A stretch of 20,346 nt of DNA from Azoarcus sp. (GCA_031282905.1 JAITCV010000017.1:1-20346); one strand, 5' to 3'. Shown: positions 1 through 8,677, counted from the stretch's first letter. The notes: generated from the letters alone by a model not told the origin. Numbers and translations: made by a program.

Positions 1-2
1 GG

Positions 3-42
3 ATGTCATGCCCACGAGGGCGGGACGCCCTCGCTCCCGGGA
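3..42 (+). repeat. Direct repeat copy A with GAGGGCG hairpin (family R2)
   Basis: Positions 3-17 (ATGTCATGCCCACGA) and 26-42 are repeated exactly at 202-233, except that the second copy lacks the 8 bases at 18-25. Inside it, 15-33 is a hairpin with an 8-bp stem (CGAGGGCG/CGCCCTCG) and a 3-base loop. The core at 16-42 also recurs inverted at 173-199 and, diverged, at 17380-17406. Confidence 0.8.
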
Positions 43-172
43 ATCCGGCTTCCAGGTTTCTTTCTGGCTCATCCCGCACGCGCAACAGGAAGAACTGGGG
101 CTGGAGGAGACAGACAGATGAGGGAAGAAGGAAAAATCCACCGGCGATTCAGTCACGCGCAATGCCGGTTCC

Positions 173-233
173 TCCTGGGCGCGAGGGCGTCCCGCCCTCG
201 AATGTCATGCCCACGACGCCCTCGCTCCCGGGA
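173..233. repeat. Inverted R2 copy followed by direct repeat copy B
   Basis: Read on the - strand, 199-173 matches the 16-42 core at 25 of 27 positions. Its hairpin occupies 182-200 (stem CGAGGGCG/CGCCCTCG, loop TCC). Immediately after it, 202-233 is the shortened direct copy of 3-42. The arrangement looks like repeated insertion or rearrangement of a small palindromic element. Confidence 0.75.
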
Positions 234-262
234 GTTTCGTACCCAATGAATGAGGGTGAGCA

Positions 263-973
263 ATGACAACGATAGCGGTGAAAGCGATCGCGGCGAAAGC
301 GGCCAGGGCATTCGAACGGATTCCCGCCTATTGGAACCATTTTTCGGCGCTGGAACGCCATCAACTGGTGGCGGCGTTGTGCTTTTTGATCGCCGTGTTC
401 TACGGCTTGCTGATCTGGCAGCCCGGGCACAAGAAATTCGAAACCCTGAAATACCAGGAAGCCAAGCAGATCAAACGCCTGCGCGCCAGCCAGGCGGCGG
501 GCGACGCGCTCAAGTCCATCGACCTCGGCAACCTCGATATCCAGGGTATTCGCAATGAATTCGCCAAGGTCACCGCGGCGCATCAGGAACTGGAAGCGGA
601 ACGGCAGCGGCTCACCGACCGCTTCATCCAGGTCGATGACCTGGAAAGCCTGCAAGCGTTGAAAACGGAACTGGCCCAGTTGGCCGAAATGGGCGACATG
701 GAGGTCACCGCGCTTGAGCATTACCACGGCACCGGCGCTTCCAGCCGCTCCAAACGTCCCTTGCTCCGGCTCAAGGCGCGCGCCAGCTACAAGGGCTTGT
801 TGCAGTTCCTCGATGGCCTGGCGACGCTCTCCCATGTCGCCGCGCCGGTGTGGAGCGACATCACGGTGAGAAGCGGACGGCCAGAGCCGGAACAGCGCAG
901 CGACCAGGATATCGGCATCGGCGGCAACACGGTCAGGCAATGGTTGGAAGTGGAGATTCATCTTGCCATTTGA
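263..973 (+). CDS. PilO/GspM/MshJ-like inner-membrane assembly protein
   Basis: 236 aa. A short cytoplasmic N-terminus is followed by one membrane helix (about residues 35-52), a long charged coiled-coil (about 55-145), and a C-terminal region (about 165-236) whose alternating hydrophobic pattern, with 'YKGLLQFLDGLATL', matches the ferredoxin-like fold of PilO, GspM and MshJ. These bitopic proteins form the periplasmic alignment ring between the inner-membrane platform and the secretin. The ATG at 263 follows a GAGG-type ribosome site. The stop at 971-973 overlaps or closely abuts the start of the next gene. Sequence identity in this family is low, so the assignment rests on topology, length and position directly ahead of two assembly ATPases. 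Its usual partners PilM and PilN are not visible, because the window begins with repeats. Confidence 0.75.
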   Translation: MTTIAVKAIAAKAARAFERIPAYWNHFSALERHQLVAALCFLIAVFYGLLIWQPGHKKFETLKYQEAKQIKRLRASQAAGDALKSIDLGNLDIQGIRNEFAKVTAAHQELEAERQRLTDRFIQVDDLESLQALKTELAQLAEMGDMEVTALEHYHGTGASSRSKRPLLRLKARASYKGLLQFLDGLATLSHVAAPVWSDITVRSGRPEPEQRSDQDIGIGGNTVRQWLEVEIHLAI

Positions 974-989
974 ACAAGGACTTTCGGCG

Positions 990-2078
990 GTGGACGTTTT
1001 CCACTCCTTGCTCGACAGCCTGCCCACGAACGGCGCTTCCGACCTCCATCTGGGCGCGGGGCGCGTTGCGCACGCGCGCGTCCATGGCGAGTTGCAAGCC
1101 TGCGACGAGCGGCCGTGGAGCGCCGCCGACCTGGAAGATCTGGCGCAAGCCTTGCTCGATCCGCCGCGCCAGGGCGCGCTCAGGCAATCCGGCAGCGCCG
1201 ATCTTGGCTACGGCACGGCGAGCGGATATCGCTACCGCATCAATTTCTTCCGTTCGCTCGGCGCGCTGGCGCTGGTGGCGCGGCATTTGCCGGAGCGCTT
1301 CGCCAGCCTGGCCGAATTGATGCTGCCGCCGGGCTTGAAGGAACTCGCCTACCTGCCTTCGGGGCTGGTGCTGGTCACCGGCGTCACCGGCAGCGGCAAG
1401 AGCACCACGCTCGCGACCTTGATCCACGAGATCAACGCCCACATGGCGCGCCACATCCTCACCATCGAAGATCCGGTGGAATTCGTGCACAAACCGGTGA
1501 AGAGCCTGATCAGCCACCGCGAACTGGGCACCGACACGCCCGATTTCGCCCTCGCGGTGCGCGCCGCGATGCGCGAAGACCCCGATGTGATCCTGGTGGG
1601 CGAATTGCGCGATACCGAGACCATGCGCGCCGCGCTGACCGCGGCGGAGACCGGCCACCTGGTTTTTTCCACGCTGCATACCGCCGACGCGGTGGGCGCG
1701 ACGGAACGCTTCATCGGCGCCTTTCCCGGCGAAGAACAGGATCTGGCGCGTCATCGCCTGTCGCTCGTCATGAAGGCGGTGGTAGCGCAGCAATTACTGC
1801 CGCGCGCCGACCGCAAAGGGCGGGTGCCGGCGGTGGAAATCCTGCGCGGCACCACGGCGGTGATCAACCTGATCGCCTCGGGGCGCACCTCGCAGCTTTA
1901 TTCGGCGATGGAGTCCGGCATGGAACTGGGGATGCAGACCTATGACCAGTCGCTGACCCAGTTGGCGCGGGACAAGCTGGTGGCGGTCGAACTCGCCCGC
2001 CCGCTGGCGCGCAATGCCGATGGTTTCGACTGGCTGATGAAAAACGGCGGCAAGCCAACGGGGAACGCGCGTCCATGA
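990..2078 (+). CDS. PilT-like type IV pilus/secretion ATPase
   Basis: 362 aa from the GTG at 990. Motifs, in this numbering: Walker A GVTGSGKST (131-139), Asp box ILTIEDPVEF (about 156-165), Walker B DPDVILVGELRD (about 197-208) and His box TGHLVFSTLHT (about 221-231). There is no zinc tetracysteine motif. The N-terminus 'VDVFHSLL...GASDLHL' lines up with the start of PilT ('MDI..LL....GASDLHL'), and AAGGA lies 9 bases ahead, so I prefer GTG 990. A TTG at 963, giving 371 aa and overlapping the upstream stop, is the alternative. PilT proteins power pilus retraction. The C-terminal AIRNLIRE signature needed for retraction reads AVINLIAS here, so function may differ. The stop overlaps the next start (ATGA at 2075-2078), implying coupled translation with the second ATPase. 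Confidence 0.85.
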   Translation: MDVFHSLLDSLPTNGASDLHLGAGRVAHARVHGELQACDERPWSAADLEDLAQALLDPPRQGALRQSGSADLGYGTASGYRYRINFFRSLGALALVARHLPERFASLAELMLPPGLKELAYLPSGLVLVTGVTGSGKSTTLATLIHEINAHMARHILTIEDPVEFVHKPVKSLISHRELGTDTPDFALAVRAAMREDPDVILVGELRDTETMRAALTAAETGHLVFSTLHTADAVGATERFIGAFPGEEQDLARHRLSLVMKAVVAQQLLPRADRKGRVPAVEILRGTTAVINLIASGRTSQLYSAMESGMELGMQTYDQSLTQLARDKLVAVELARPLARNADGFDWLMKNGGKPTGNARP

Positions 2079-3685
2079 GCGAACTCAGCGAAGCCACCTT
2101 GATCCAGGCGGGCTTGCAGACCGGCCTGTTCGACGACGAGCAACTGGCGCGGCTGCGGCCGCTGGCGCGCGCGCGGCGCACGAGCTTGATGGAGGCGATC
2201 TCCGCCGAACTGTCCTTGCCCCAGACCGCGTTCTATCTCGCGCTCGCCGAGGTGCGCGGCCTGCCCTACGCGCACCTGTCGCGCTGGCAGGTCGACGAGG
2301 CGCTGCTCGCCAAGCTGCCGGTGGCCTTGTTGCGGCGGCATCCGATGGCGGTGCTGTGCGAGCGGGAAGGCGGCGGCGGCCCACACCTCGCGGTCGCCAA
2401 TCCGGACGATGTCCTGGGCATCGAGACCGCGCGGCGGGCGGTGGGCACGCTGCCGCTGGCGATCGCCGAGCCGGAAGGGCTCGCCATCTTGCTTTTGCGC
2501 CTGCGCGGCAAGGAGGCTTGCGCCGGGAGCGAGACCGAAGACCCGGTGCGGCTCTTCGAGCGCATCGTGCGCGAAGCTTTCCTGCGCCGCGCCTCCGACA
2601 TCCACGTGGAGGGAATCAAGGACGGCGCGCGGGTGCGCCTGCGGGTGGATGGACGCCTCGAAGTGATGGGCGCGCCGCTGGCCAAGGATCTGGGCGACGC
2701 CCTGATCTCGCGGATCAAGGTGCTCTCCGGCATGGATATCGCCGAGGCGCGCGCGCCCCAGGACGGTGGCCTCATCTATCCGGTGCAGGATGGCGAACCC
2801 ATCGAGATGCGGGTGGCCTCGGTGCCGGTCAAGTTCGGCGAGCGCGTCACCCTGCGGGTGATGAAAAGCGACCCCAACCGCCAGCGGCTCGATACCCTCG
2901 GCCTGCCGCCCGCGATGACGGCGCGGCTCAGGGAGACGCTCGGCCATCCTCATGGCATCGTCCTCGTCACCGGCCCCACCGGCAGCGGCAAGAGCACGAC
3001 GCTCTATTGCGCGCTGCGCGAACTGGACGCGGACAGCTTCAACATCCTCACCACCGAAGACCCGATCGAGCAGGTCATCCCCGGCGTCTCGCAGGTGCAG
3101 GTCAACGCCAAGGTGGGCTTCGCCGACGCGCTGCGCTCCTTCCTGCGCCACGACCCGGATGTGATCCTGGTTGGCGAAATCCGCGACCTCGATACCGCCG
3201 ACGTGGCGCTGAAGGCGGCCACCACCGGGCACATGGTGCTGTCTACCCTGCACACCAACAGCGCCCCCGGCGCGATTACCCGCTTGGTCGACATCGGCTG
3301 CGAACGCTTCATGCTCGGCGCGACCCTGCGCGGCATCCTCGCGCAGCGGCTGGCGCGCATGCTGTGCCCACATTGTCGGCGGCAGCGGGCGGCGGATGCC
3401 CGCGAAAAGCGCCTGCTGGGCCAGCCCGAGGACGCGGCGCTGGATATCTGGGAGGCGGCGGGCTGCCCGCGCTGCCTGGGTTCCGGCTATCGGGGCCGCA
3501 TCGGTCTCTATGAAGCCCTGTGGGTGGACGCCGATCTGGCCACCGCCATCGCCGCGGGCGCCGATGAACGCCAGCTCGCGGCGGCGGCGCGGGATTACTG
3601 GCGGCTGGCCGACGACGCGCGGGAAAAGGTGCTGGGCGGTCTCACCAGTTTCGGGGAAGTCCGCGCCTTCCTGGAGGGCGGCTGA
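2075..3685 (+). CDS. GspE/PilB/MshE-like assembly ATPase
   Basis: 536 aa. The N-terminal domain (about 1-145) is of the GspE/MshE N-terminal type. The ATPase core has Walker A GPTGSGKST (300-308), Asp box ILTTEDPIE (324-332), Walker B DPDVILVGEIRD (360-371) and His box TGHMVLSTLHTN (384-395). A zinc site is formed by C431/C434 (CPHC) and C464/C467 (CPRC), as in assembly-type rather than retraction-type ATPases. It should drive pilus or pseudopilus extension at the cytoplasmic face of the inner membrane with the GspF-like protein encoded next. Length is normal for the family. The c-di-GMP-binding MshEN motif is not clearly present. GspE, PilB and MshE cannot be separated by eye. The start overlaps the PilT-like stop; the next gene begins one base after its stop. 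Confidence 0.92.
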   Translation: MSELSEATLIQAGLQTGLFDDEQLARLRPLARARRTSLMEAISAELSLPQTAFYLALAEVRGLPYAHLSRWQVDEALLAKLPVALLRRHPMAVLCEREGGGGPHLAVANPDDVLGIETARRAVGTLPLAIAEPEGLAILLLRLRGKEACAGSETEDPVRLFERIVREAFLRRASDIHVEGIKDGARVRLRVDGRLEVMGAPLAKDLGDALISRIKVLSGMDIAEARAPQDGGLIYPVQDGEPIEMRVASVPVKFGERVTLRVMKSDPNRQRLDTLGLPPAMTARLRETLGHPHGIVLVTGPTGSGKSTTLYCALRELDADSFNILTTEDPIEQVIPGVSQVQVNAKVGFADALRSFLRHDPDVILVGEIRDLDTADVALKAATTGHMVLSTLHTNSAPGAITRLVDIGCERFMLGATLRGILAQRLARMLCPHCRRQRAADAREKRLLGQPEDAALDIWEAAGCPRCLGSGYRGRIGLYEALWVDADLATAIAAGADERQLAAAARDYWRLADDAREKVLGGLTSFGEVRAFLEGG

Positions 3686-3686
3686 C

Positions 3687-4910
3687 ATGGCGGCCTTTGT
3701 CTATCTCTGCCTGAACGCGCAGGGCGAGGAAGTGCGCGGCGAAACCGAAGCGCCGGACGAAATCGGCGCGCGCCGCCAGTTGAAGGAAACCGGCCTGAAA
3801 ATCCTCAGCCTGGAGCCGGGAAAATTGGGCGGCGGGCGGGGCGTGCTCGGCCAACTGGGCTACCAGTTGTCGCTGATGCGCTCGATCGGCACCAATGACA
3901 AAGTGATGTTCTACCGCCAGATGCAATTGATGCTCAAGGCCGGGCATACCCTGCTCGAAGCCCTGAGCGCCTGCGCCCGGCTCACCGTCAAGGCCCGCCT
4001 GTCCAGCGCGCTGGACCGCATCGCCGCCAGCATCCAGCGCGGCAGCAGCCTGTCGGTGGCCTGCGCTGGCGAGAAGGAATTGTTCACCCGCCTCGCGCTC
4101 AAGCTGATCGAGGCGGGCGAGGCTTCCGGCGAACTGGGGGCGGTGTTCGAGCGTGTCGCAATCATGATGGAGCGCCGCGCGGAAATACGCCGCCAGTTGA
4201 TCACCGCGCTGACCTATCCCGGTTTTGTGATGTTGGCCGCCATCGGGGTGATTTCCTTCTTGGTGTTGTCGGTGATTCCCCGCTTCGCCACCTTCCTCAA
4301 CGGACGCGGCAAGGCGATTCCCTGGGCGGCGCAGACCATGCTCGACGCCGCCGACTGGTTCGCGCGCTGGGGCGGGCTGGTCGGCTGCGTCATCGCCGGG
4401 GTGGCGGTGGGCATTCCCCTGCTGCGGCAGATTCCGGCTTGCCGCTTCCAGATCGACCGCGTCACCCTGCGCCTGCCGGTGCTGGGCGGCACGTTTACCG
4501 CGGCGGCGATGGCGCAGGTCACCTGGATCTTCGGCATCCTGGTGCGCAGCCGCCTCACCGTGCTCGATGCCCTGCGCATCTGCACCCAGGTGCTCGGCAA
4601 CGCCGTCTTCGCCCGGGCATTCGCCAACGCCGCCGAACAGGTGCTGGTGGGGCGCAGCCTGGCCATGGCCCTGGAAACCCCGGCGCTGCCCCGGCTGGTG
4701 CGCCACATGGCCGCGGTGGGGGAAAAAAGCGGCCAGGTGGACACCGTCATGGAATCGCTCGGCCTGCATTACCAGAAAGACCTGGACGCGCGGGTGAAAC
4801 TCCTCGCCGTCATGATCGAGCCCGCCCTCACCGTCGTCATCGGCGGCGTGGTCGGCTTTGTCTATTACGCCTTTTTCCAAGCCATGTTGACCGTTTCCAC
4901 CGGAGCCTGA
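3687..4910 (+). CDS. GspF/PilC/MshG-like inner-membrane platform protein
   Basis: 407 aa from the ATG at 3687, one base after the ATPase stop and 9 bases after GGAGG. It has the usual two-repeat GspF architecture: first half about 70-195, second half about 270-395. Each carries the conserved glycine/glutamate motif, EAGEASGELG (142-151) and AVGEKSGQVD (343-352). Membrane helices are at about 177-197, 230-246 and 372-397. The N-terminal 60 residues ('FVYLCLNAQGEEVRGE..A') are the typical cytoplasmic GspF start. It is the polytopic platform that couples the hexameric ATPase to pilin polymerisation. Length and motifs are normal; nothing is degenerate. Confidence 0.92.
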   Translation: MAAFVYLCLNAQGEEVRGETEAPDEIGARRQLKETGLKILSLEPGKLGGGRGVLGQLGYQLSLMRSIGTNDKVMFYRQMQLMLKAGHTLLEALSACARLTVKARLSSALDRIAASIQRGSSLSVACAGEKELFTRLALKLIEAGEASGELGAVFERVAIMMERRAEIRRQLITALTYPGFVMLAAIGVISFLVLSVIPRFATFLNGRGKAIPWAAQTMLDAADWFARWGGLVGCVIAGVAVGIPLLRQIPACRFQIDRVTLRLPVLGGTFTAAAMAQVTWIFGILVRSRLTVLDALRICTQVLGNAVFARAFANAAEQVLVGRSLAMALETPALPRLVRHMAAVGEKSGQVDTVMESLGLHYQKDLDARVKLLAVMIEPALTVVIGGVVGFVYYAFFQAMLTVSTGA

Positions 4911-4934
4911 AGCCATGCCAGAGGACAGAAACAG

Positions 4935-5585
4935 ATGATAGAAAACAGCCGGTTGCCGGCATTGCGCGCTCCCAGGCTCGTGGCCGCCCTGCTCGCGTTC
5001 TGCCTGTCCCGCGCCGCGGCGCAGTCCGCGCCGCCCGAACTGCCGCCGGAGACGCCGCCCGCCATCGTGCGGGACATGCGCGTGATCCAGAACTACCGCG
5101 CCGAGGTCGAGCGGCGCACGGGCGTCAGCCAGACCGCCGCCGCGCCGGGAAATGCCAGTGGTAGCAGTGGCGGCGGCGACAGTGGCGGCGGCGGCGCGGC
5201 GGGCGAGACGCCGATGTTCGCTCCGCTGGTCGTCGCCCCGCCGCGCACCTCGATCACGCCCGACGCGCCCGCCGGTACCCGCCCGGGCGCGCCGGAACGC
5301 GACCCGTTCGAGGTCTCGCCCCAGTTGCGCGAAAGCGGCCCCCGCAACAGCCGCGTCGGCGGCATGCAGGAAGGCATGGTGCTCAACCTCAACCTGCGCC
5401 TCAAGGCGATGGTGCGCGGGCCGGAAGGCGGCATGGCCCAGGTGCAATCGAGCAACGGCATTTTCACCGTCTACGAAGGCGATGAACTGGAAGTCAACGG
5501 CATCCGTTACACGGTGCATATCGAGCGGGATGGTCTGCTGCTGCGGGGCGCGGGCGCGCCCCAATACAAGATGCGGGTGCGATGA
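4935..5585 (+). CDS. PilP/GspC/MshK-like periplasmic secretin-linking protein
   Basis: 216 aa. A hydrophobic N-terminal signal (about 12-29, ending AAAQS) is followed by a proline/glycine/serine-rich linker (about 35-120, with a run of glycines near 79-88). A 'RDPFEVSPQL' motif lies at 122-131, and a small C-terminal beta domain (about 150-216) contains '..AMVRG.EGGMAQV..' and 'FTVYEGDELEVNGIRYTV'. This is the layout of PilP, MshK and the GspC HR domain, which connect the inner-membrane PilN/PilO ring to the N0 domain of the secretin. The cysteine at residue 23 is preceded by Phe, so it is not a good lipobox, unlike classical PilP. The stop overlaps the secretin start (ATGA at 5582-5585). Confidence 0.75.
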   Translation: MIENSRLPALRAPRLVAALLAFCLSRAAAQSAPPELPPETPPAIVRDMRVIQNYRAEVERRTGVSQTAAAPGNASGSSGGGDSGGGGAAGETPMFAPLVVAPPRTSITPDAPAGTRPGAPERDPFEVSPQLRESGPRNSRVGGMQEGMVLNLNLRLKAMVRGPEGGMAQVQSSNGIFTVYEGDELEVNGIRYTVHIERDGLLLRGAGAPQYKMRVR

Positions 5586-7585
5586 ACATGAAACGAATTC
5601 GTCATTTTTTGCCTTCCGTCCGCGCCATGGCGCTGTTGCTGGCGCTATGGGCGCTGCCCGCGATGGCGCGCGCCGATGAGGCGGACGCGGCAGGCACGGA
5701 CGCGGCGGCGGACACAACGGCGGCGGACACGACAGCGGCGCGGGCGCGCGGCGGCAACGCGGATTCCCCGAAAGCGGGTGTCTCGCCGGGCGATATCTAT
5801 CTGCGCCAGGTCAGCCTCGACGAAGCCGCGCAGTTCATTTCACGGATCGGCAACACCAGCATCGTGGTCAGCTCCAGCGTGGCGAACAAGGTGGTGTCGC
5901 TCTACCTGCGCGACATCAACATCGAGGGCATGATCAAGAACCTCTCCCGCGCCGCTGGCATCTGGTATCGCTTCGATCCCCAGACCAAGGTGTACATCCT
6001 GATGAACGCCCAGGAGTACCAGCAAGACATCGCCATTACCCGCGACGACTACACCCGCACCCATGTGCTCAAGCACCACAACGTGGTCAGCATCGCCAAC
6101 GCGATCGTGGCCCTGTTCGGCAATCGGGTAAGCCTGGTCGAGCCGACGGAAGAAGAAAACTCGAACAGCATGGGCAGCACGACGCGCACCAGTTCGACGG
6201 CCAACAGGCGCTACTACGGCGAAAGCTCAGGCTCCCGCGGCGGTGGCGGCGGCACGAGCGCGTCGTCTACCGATACGCGCCGGGAAATCACCACGTTGTC
6301 CCAGGCCCGGCTGGATCGCACGCTCGACGCCGACAGCGCCCAGGCGGCAAACATCGACGCGGCCAAGCTGATGGCCGACACCTCGCGCCAGGGGCCGCCG
6401 ATCAACGTGACCTACAACCTGCTCCACAACCTGCTGCTCCTGCGCAGCAGCGACGAGGGCGCGTTGCGCGCCATCGACGAACTGGTACGGGAAATGGATC
6501 GTCCGCCCCGTCAGGTGCTGCTGGAAATGAAGATCATCGAGGTGGAACTGGGCGGCGATTTCCGCTCGGTGTTCGACATCGGCGTGGGCGGGGACAACAC
6601 CACCACCGGCCCGCAAAGCCTGGGCGCGGGCTCGGCTTCCGGACTCAACGACGAAGGCCGCTTCCCCCGGAACGCCGCCTCGTTCGGCAATTTCTCGGAA
6701 GAAGGCTCGACCATGATCTGGCAGATCGTCAACAACCGGGTGCGGATGCGCCTGCAACTGCTGGAGAACGAAAACCGGGTCAACGTGCTCGCCACGCCGA
6801 TGGTGGTGGCTTCCAACAACCAGCCCGCGCGCCTGTTCATCGGCGAGGAGCAAATATTGGTGACGGGGGCGAGCGGCGACAGCACCATCGGCACCACCGG
6901 CGCGATCAGCACCTGGATCACCGTGGAGACCGCGCAACGCAACGTCGGCCAGACCCTGGTCGTGCTGCCGCGCATCAACGCCGACCGCACGGTGACGCTG
7001 ACCATCGACCAGGACAATTCCCGCATCATCACCGGCGGCGCGACCCTGCCCCTGGCGATGCCCAACGGCACGGTCTACCAATTCCCGGTCGACACGGTCA
7101 ACACCGCCAACCTGCAAGTTACCGCCCATGCCCGCGACGGCCTCACCGTGGCGGTGGGCGGCATGATCAGCCAGCGGATTTCCGACCAGGAAGAAAAAGT
7201 CCCCTTCCTCGGCGACGTGCCGCTGCTGGGCACCTTGTTCAAGCGCACGGTCAAGGGCAACAGGAAAAGCCAGCTCATCTTGCTGATCACCCCCTGGGTG
7301 CTGGAGACGCCGGAAGAAAGCGACGCGCTGGCGCGCGAAAAGGAAAGCCAGGCGCGGCGCTTGAACGACAGCGACATCGAACGCGGCCACTGGCGGACAG
7401 ATGGGCAGACAGGCGAGCGGCGGCGTCCTTCGCTCTTCGACGATGTTGCCCCCGCCGTCGATGCCAGAGCCATCGAAGCCATCGAAACCGTGCCGCCCGT
7501 GCCCACAGCACCCGTGCCCGTGCCCGCACCCGCACCCGCGCCCCAATCCGCCCATCCCTTCATCGAACCCTGGAGTCTCCCATGA
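5582..7585 (+). CDS. Secretin, GspD/PilQ/MshL family
   Basis: 667 aa. A signal peptide ends near residue 31 ('AMARADEA'). An N0/STN-like domain spans about 72-145 and an N1-type domain about 155-305, the latter interrupted by a Ser/Gly-rich insert (about 192-230). The secretin core is at about 310-572, with 'NVLATPMVVASNNQPA' and the signature VPFLGDVPLLGTLFK (540-554). It forms the outer-membrane pore of the machine encoded upstream. After the core comes a 95-residue tail ending in a low-complexity run of Pro/Val/Ala. No lipobox is seen. The start overlaps the PilP-like stop (an in-frame ATG at 5588 is a near alternative), and its own stop overlaps the moxR start, so the ATPase is coupled to the secretin. 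Confidence 0.92.
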   Translation: MNMKRIRHFLPSVRAMALLLALWALPAMARADEADAAGTDAAADTTAADTTAARARGGNADSPKAGVSPGDIYLRQVSLDEAAQFISRIGNTSIVVSSSVANKVVSLYLRDINIEGMIKNLSRAAGIWYRFDPQTKVYILMNAQEYQQDIAITRDDYTRTHVLKHHNVVSIANAIVALFGNRVSLVEPTEEENSNSMGSTTRTSSTANRRYYGESSGSRGGGGGTSASSTDTRREITTLSQARLDRTLDADSAQAANIDAAKLMADTSRQGPPINVTYNLLHNLLLLRSSDEGALRAIDELVREMDRPPRQVLLEMKIIEVELGGDFRSVFDIGVGGDNTTTGPQSLGAGSASGLNDEGRFPRNAASFGNFSEEGSTMIWQIVNNRVRMRLQLLENENRVNVLATPMVVASNNQPARLFIGEEQILVTGASGDSTIGTTGAISTWITVETAQRNVGQTLVVLPRINADRTVTLTIDQDNSRIITGGATLPLAMPNGTVYQFPVDTVNTANLQVTAHARDGLTVAVGGMISQRISDQEEKVPFLGDVPLLGTLFKRTVKGNRKSQLILLITPWVLETPEESDALAREKESQARRLNDSDIERGHWRTDGQTGERRRPSLFDDVAPAVDARAIEAIETVPPVPTAPVPVPAPAPAPQSAHPFIEPWSLP

Positions 7586-8538
7586 GCCTCGCCCTGGCAA
7601 GCCAGACTTCCGCCGCAACCGGCGATCCCAGCCCCCTGCAAGCGGCCTGCCGCGGCGTGGGCGGCATCCTGCTCGGCAAGGAAGAAACCGTGCGCCTTTC
7701 GCTCGCCTGCCTGGTCGCGGGCGGACATTTGCTGCTCGAAGACCTGCCGGGCATGGGCAAGACCCTGCTCGCCCACGCGCTCGCCCGCGTCACCGGCCTG
7801 CAATTCAACCGGGTGCAGTTCACCAGCGACATGCTGCCGGGCGATCTCACCGGCGCGCCCATCTTCAACCGCGAGCAAGGCGCGTTCGTCTTCCACCCCG
7901 GGCCGATCTTCGCCCAGGTGCTGCTCGCCGACGAAATCAACCGCGCCTCGCCCAAGACCCAGTCGGCGCTGTTGGAAGCGATGGAAGAAAAACAGGTCAC
8001 GAGCGACGGCGTGAGCCGTCCGCTGCCGCGCCCCTTTTTCGTCATCGCCACCCAGAACCCGGTCGACCAGCTGTCCACCAACCCGCTGCCGGAAGCGCAG
8101 CTCGACCGTTTCCTGATGCGCGTCTCGCTCGGTTATCCGGATCTGGCGGCGGAAATGGAAATCCTGCGCGGCGAAGACCGGCGGATAGTGCTGGAACAAC
8201 TTGCGCCTGTCATCGACGCCACCGCGCTGATCGAACTGCGGGGGCGGGCGAGAGCCATCCACGCCGCCGAACCGCTGCTGGCCTATGTCCGCGCCCTCGC
8301 CGAACACACCCGCCATGGCGCGGGCCTGCGCTTCGGCCTGTCCCCGCGCGGCGCGCAGGCCTTGCTCGCCGCCGCGCGGGCGTGGGCGCTGCTCGATGGC
8401 CGCGACCATGTGCTGCCCGCCGACGTGCAGGCAGTGTTTCCCGCCGTCGCCATCCACCGCCTGGGCCTGGGCGACGTAGACGCGGCGCGGGCCGCCCGCG
8501 AACTGATCGCCGCCGTGCCCCTGCCAGGAGATAGATGA
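7582..8538 (+). CDS. MoxR-family AAA+ ATPase
   Basis: 318 aa, the usual MoxR length. Walker A LPGMGKT (55-61), Walker B VLLADEINR (113-121), sensor-1 ATQNP (156-160), the LDRF motif (174-177) and the sensor-2 GLSPRG motif (252-257) are all intact, so it should hydrolyse ATP. MoxR proteins act as chaperone-like ATPases and are typically encoded with a DUF58 (vWA-like) partner and often a TgpA-type transglutaminase; both occur downstream at 9762 and 13805. The start is fixed by GGAG 6 bases upstream and by a 4-base ATGA overlap with the secretin gene. That physical linkage to a secretin operon is uncommon and suggests co-expression with the assembly machine. Confidence 0.93.
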   Translation: MSLALASQTSAATGDPSPLQAACRGVGGILLGKEETVRLSLACLVAGGHLLLEDLPGMGKTLLAHALARVTGLQFNRVQFTSDMLPGDLTGAPIFNREQGAFVFHPGPIFAQVLLADEINRASPKTQSALLEAMEEKQVTSDGVSRPLPRPFFVIATQNPVDQLSTNPLPEAQLDRFLMRVSLGYPDLAAEMEILRGEDRRIVLEQLAPVIDATALIELRGRARAIHAAEPLLAYVRALAEHTRHGAGLRFGLSPRGAQALLAAARAWALLDGRDHVLPADVQAVFPAVAIHRLGLGDVDAARAARELIAAVPLPGDR

Positions 8539-8565
8539 CATATGGTATATGACATGAGCACCGTC

Positions 8566-8580
8566 GGGCGCGCAGCGCCC
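8566..8580. repeat. Small perfect hairpin after the MoxR gene
   Basis: GGGCGC (8566-8571), loop GCA, GCGCCC (8575-8580). It lies 27 bases after the MoxR stop but has no following T-run, so it is not a convincing intrinsic terminator. A weaker AT-rich dyad (CATAT-GGT-ATATG, 8539-8551) directly follows the stop codon. Confidence 0.5.
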
Positions 8581-8612
8581 GCAACTTGCCGCGGGATGGC
8601 GGCCCATCAGTC

Positions 8613-8662
8613 CGTCATTGCGAGACGCGCGGCATCGTGGCAATCCACGCGGCGCTTCAGTC
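8613..8662 (+). repeat. REP-like repeat, family R3, copy 1
   Basis: The element starts CGTCATTGCG and carries GTGGCAATCCA about 25 bases later; the ATTGC and GCAAT parts can pair. A related + copy is at 13614-13663 and an inverted copy at 13709-13750. It ends with the GGCGCTTCAGTC motif shared by the other repeat clusters and is followed directly by the R1 palindrome. Confidence 0.7.
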
Positions 8663-8677
8663 ATCTGGAACGTACAA

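Larger units (their letters stand above)
1..262. other. Non-coding, repeat-rich leader of the pilus/secretion gene cluster
   Basis: I see no convincing gene here. The stretch holds a direct repeat (3-42 and 202-233), two hairpins of the same family in opposite orientation (15-33 and 182-200), and near 140-150 a short GGCGATTCAGTC motif that recurs beside the other repeat clusters (near 8650 and 13652). I found no clear -35/-10 pair ahead of the gene at 263. The operon promoter is either poorly conserved or lies upstream of the window. Confidence 0.6.

Noticed and set aside
3..266. Possible small + strand gene at the left edge
   Set aside because: It is made of repeat elements, has no ribosome site inside the window and no family resemblance.
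1940..3688. Long - strand open frame opposite the two assembly ATPase genes
   Set aside because: It mirrors GC-rich codon structure of the real + strand genes, has no recognisable domain and overlaps well-supported ATPase motifs.
8566..8580. Intrinsic terminator after moxR
   Set aside because: The hairpin is perfect but no T-run follows, so it is listed only as a small repeat.
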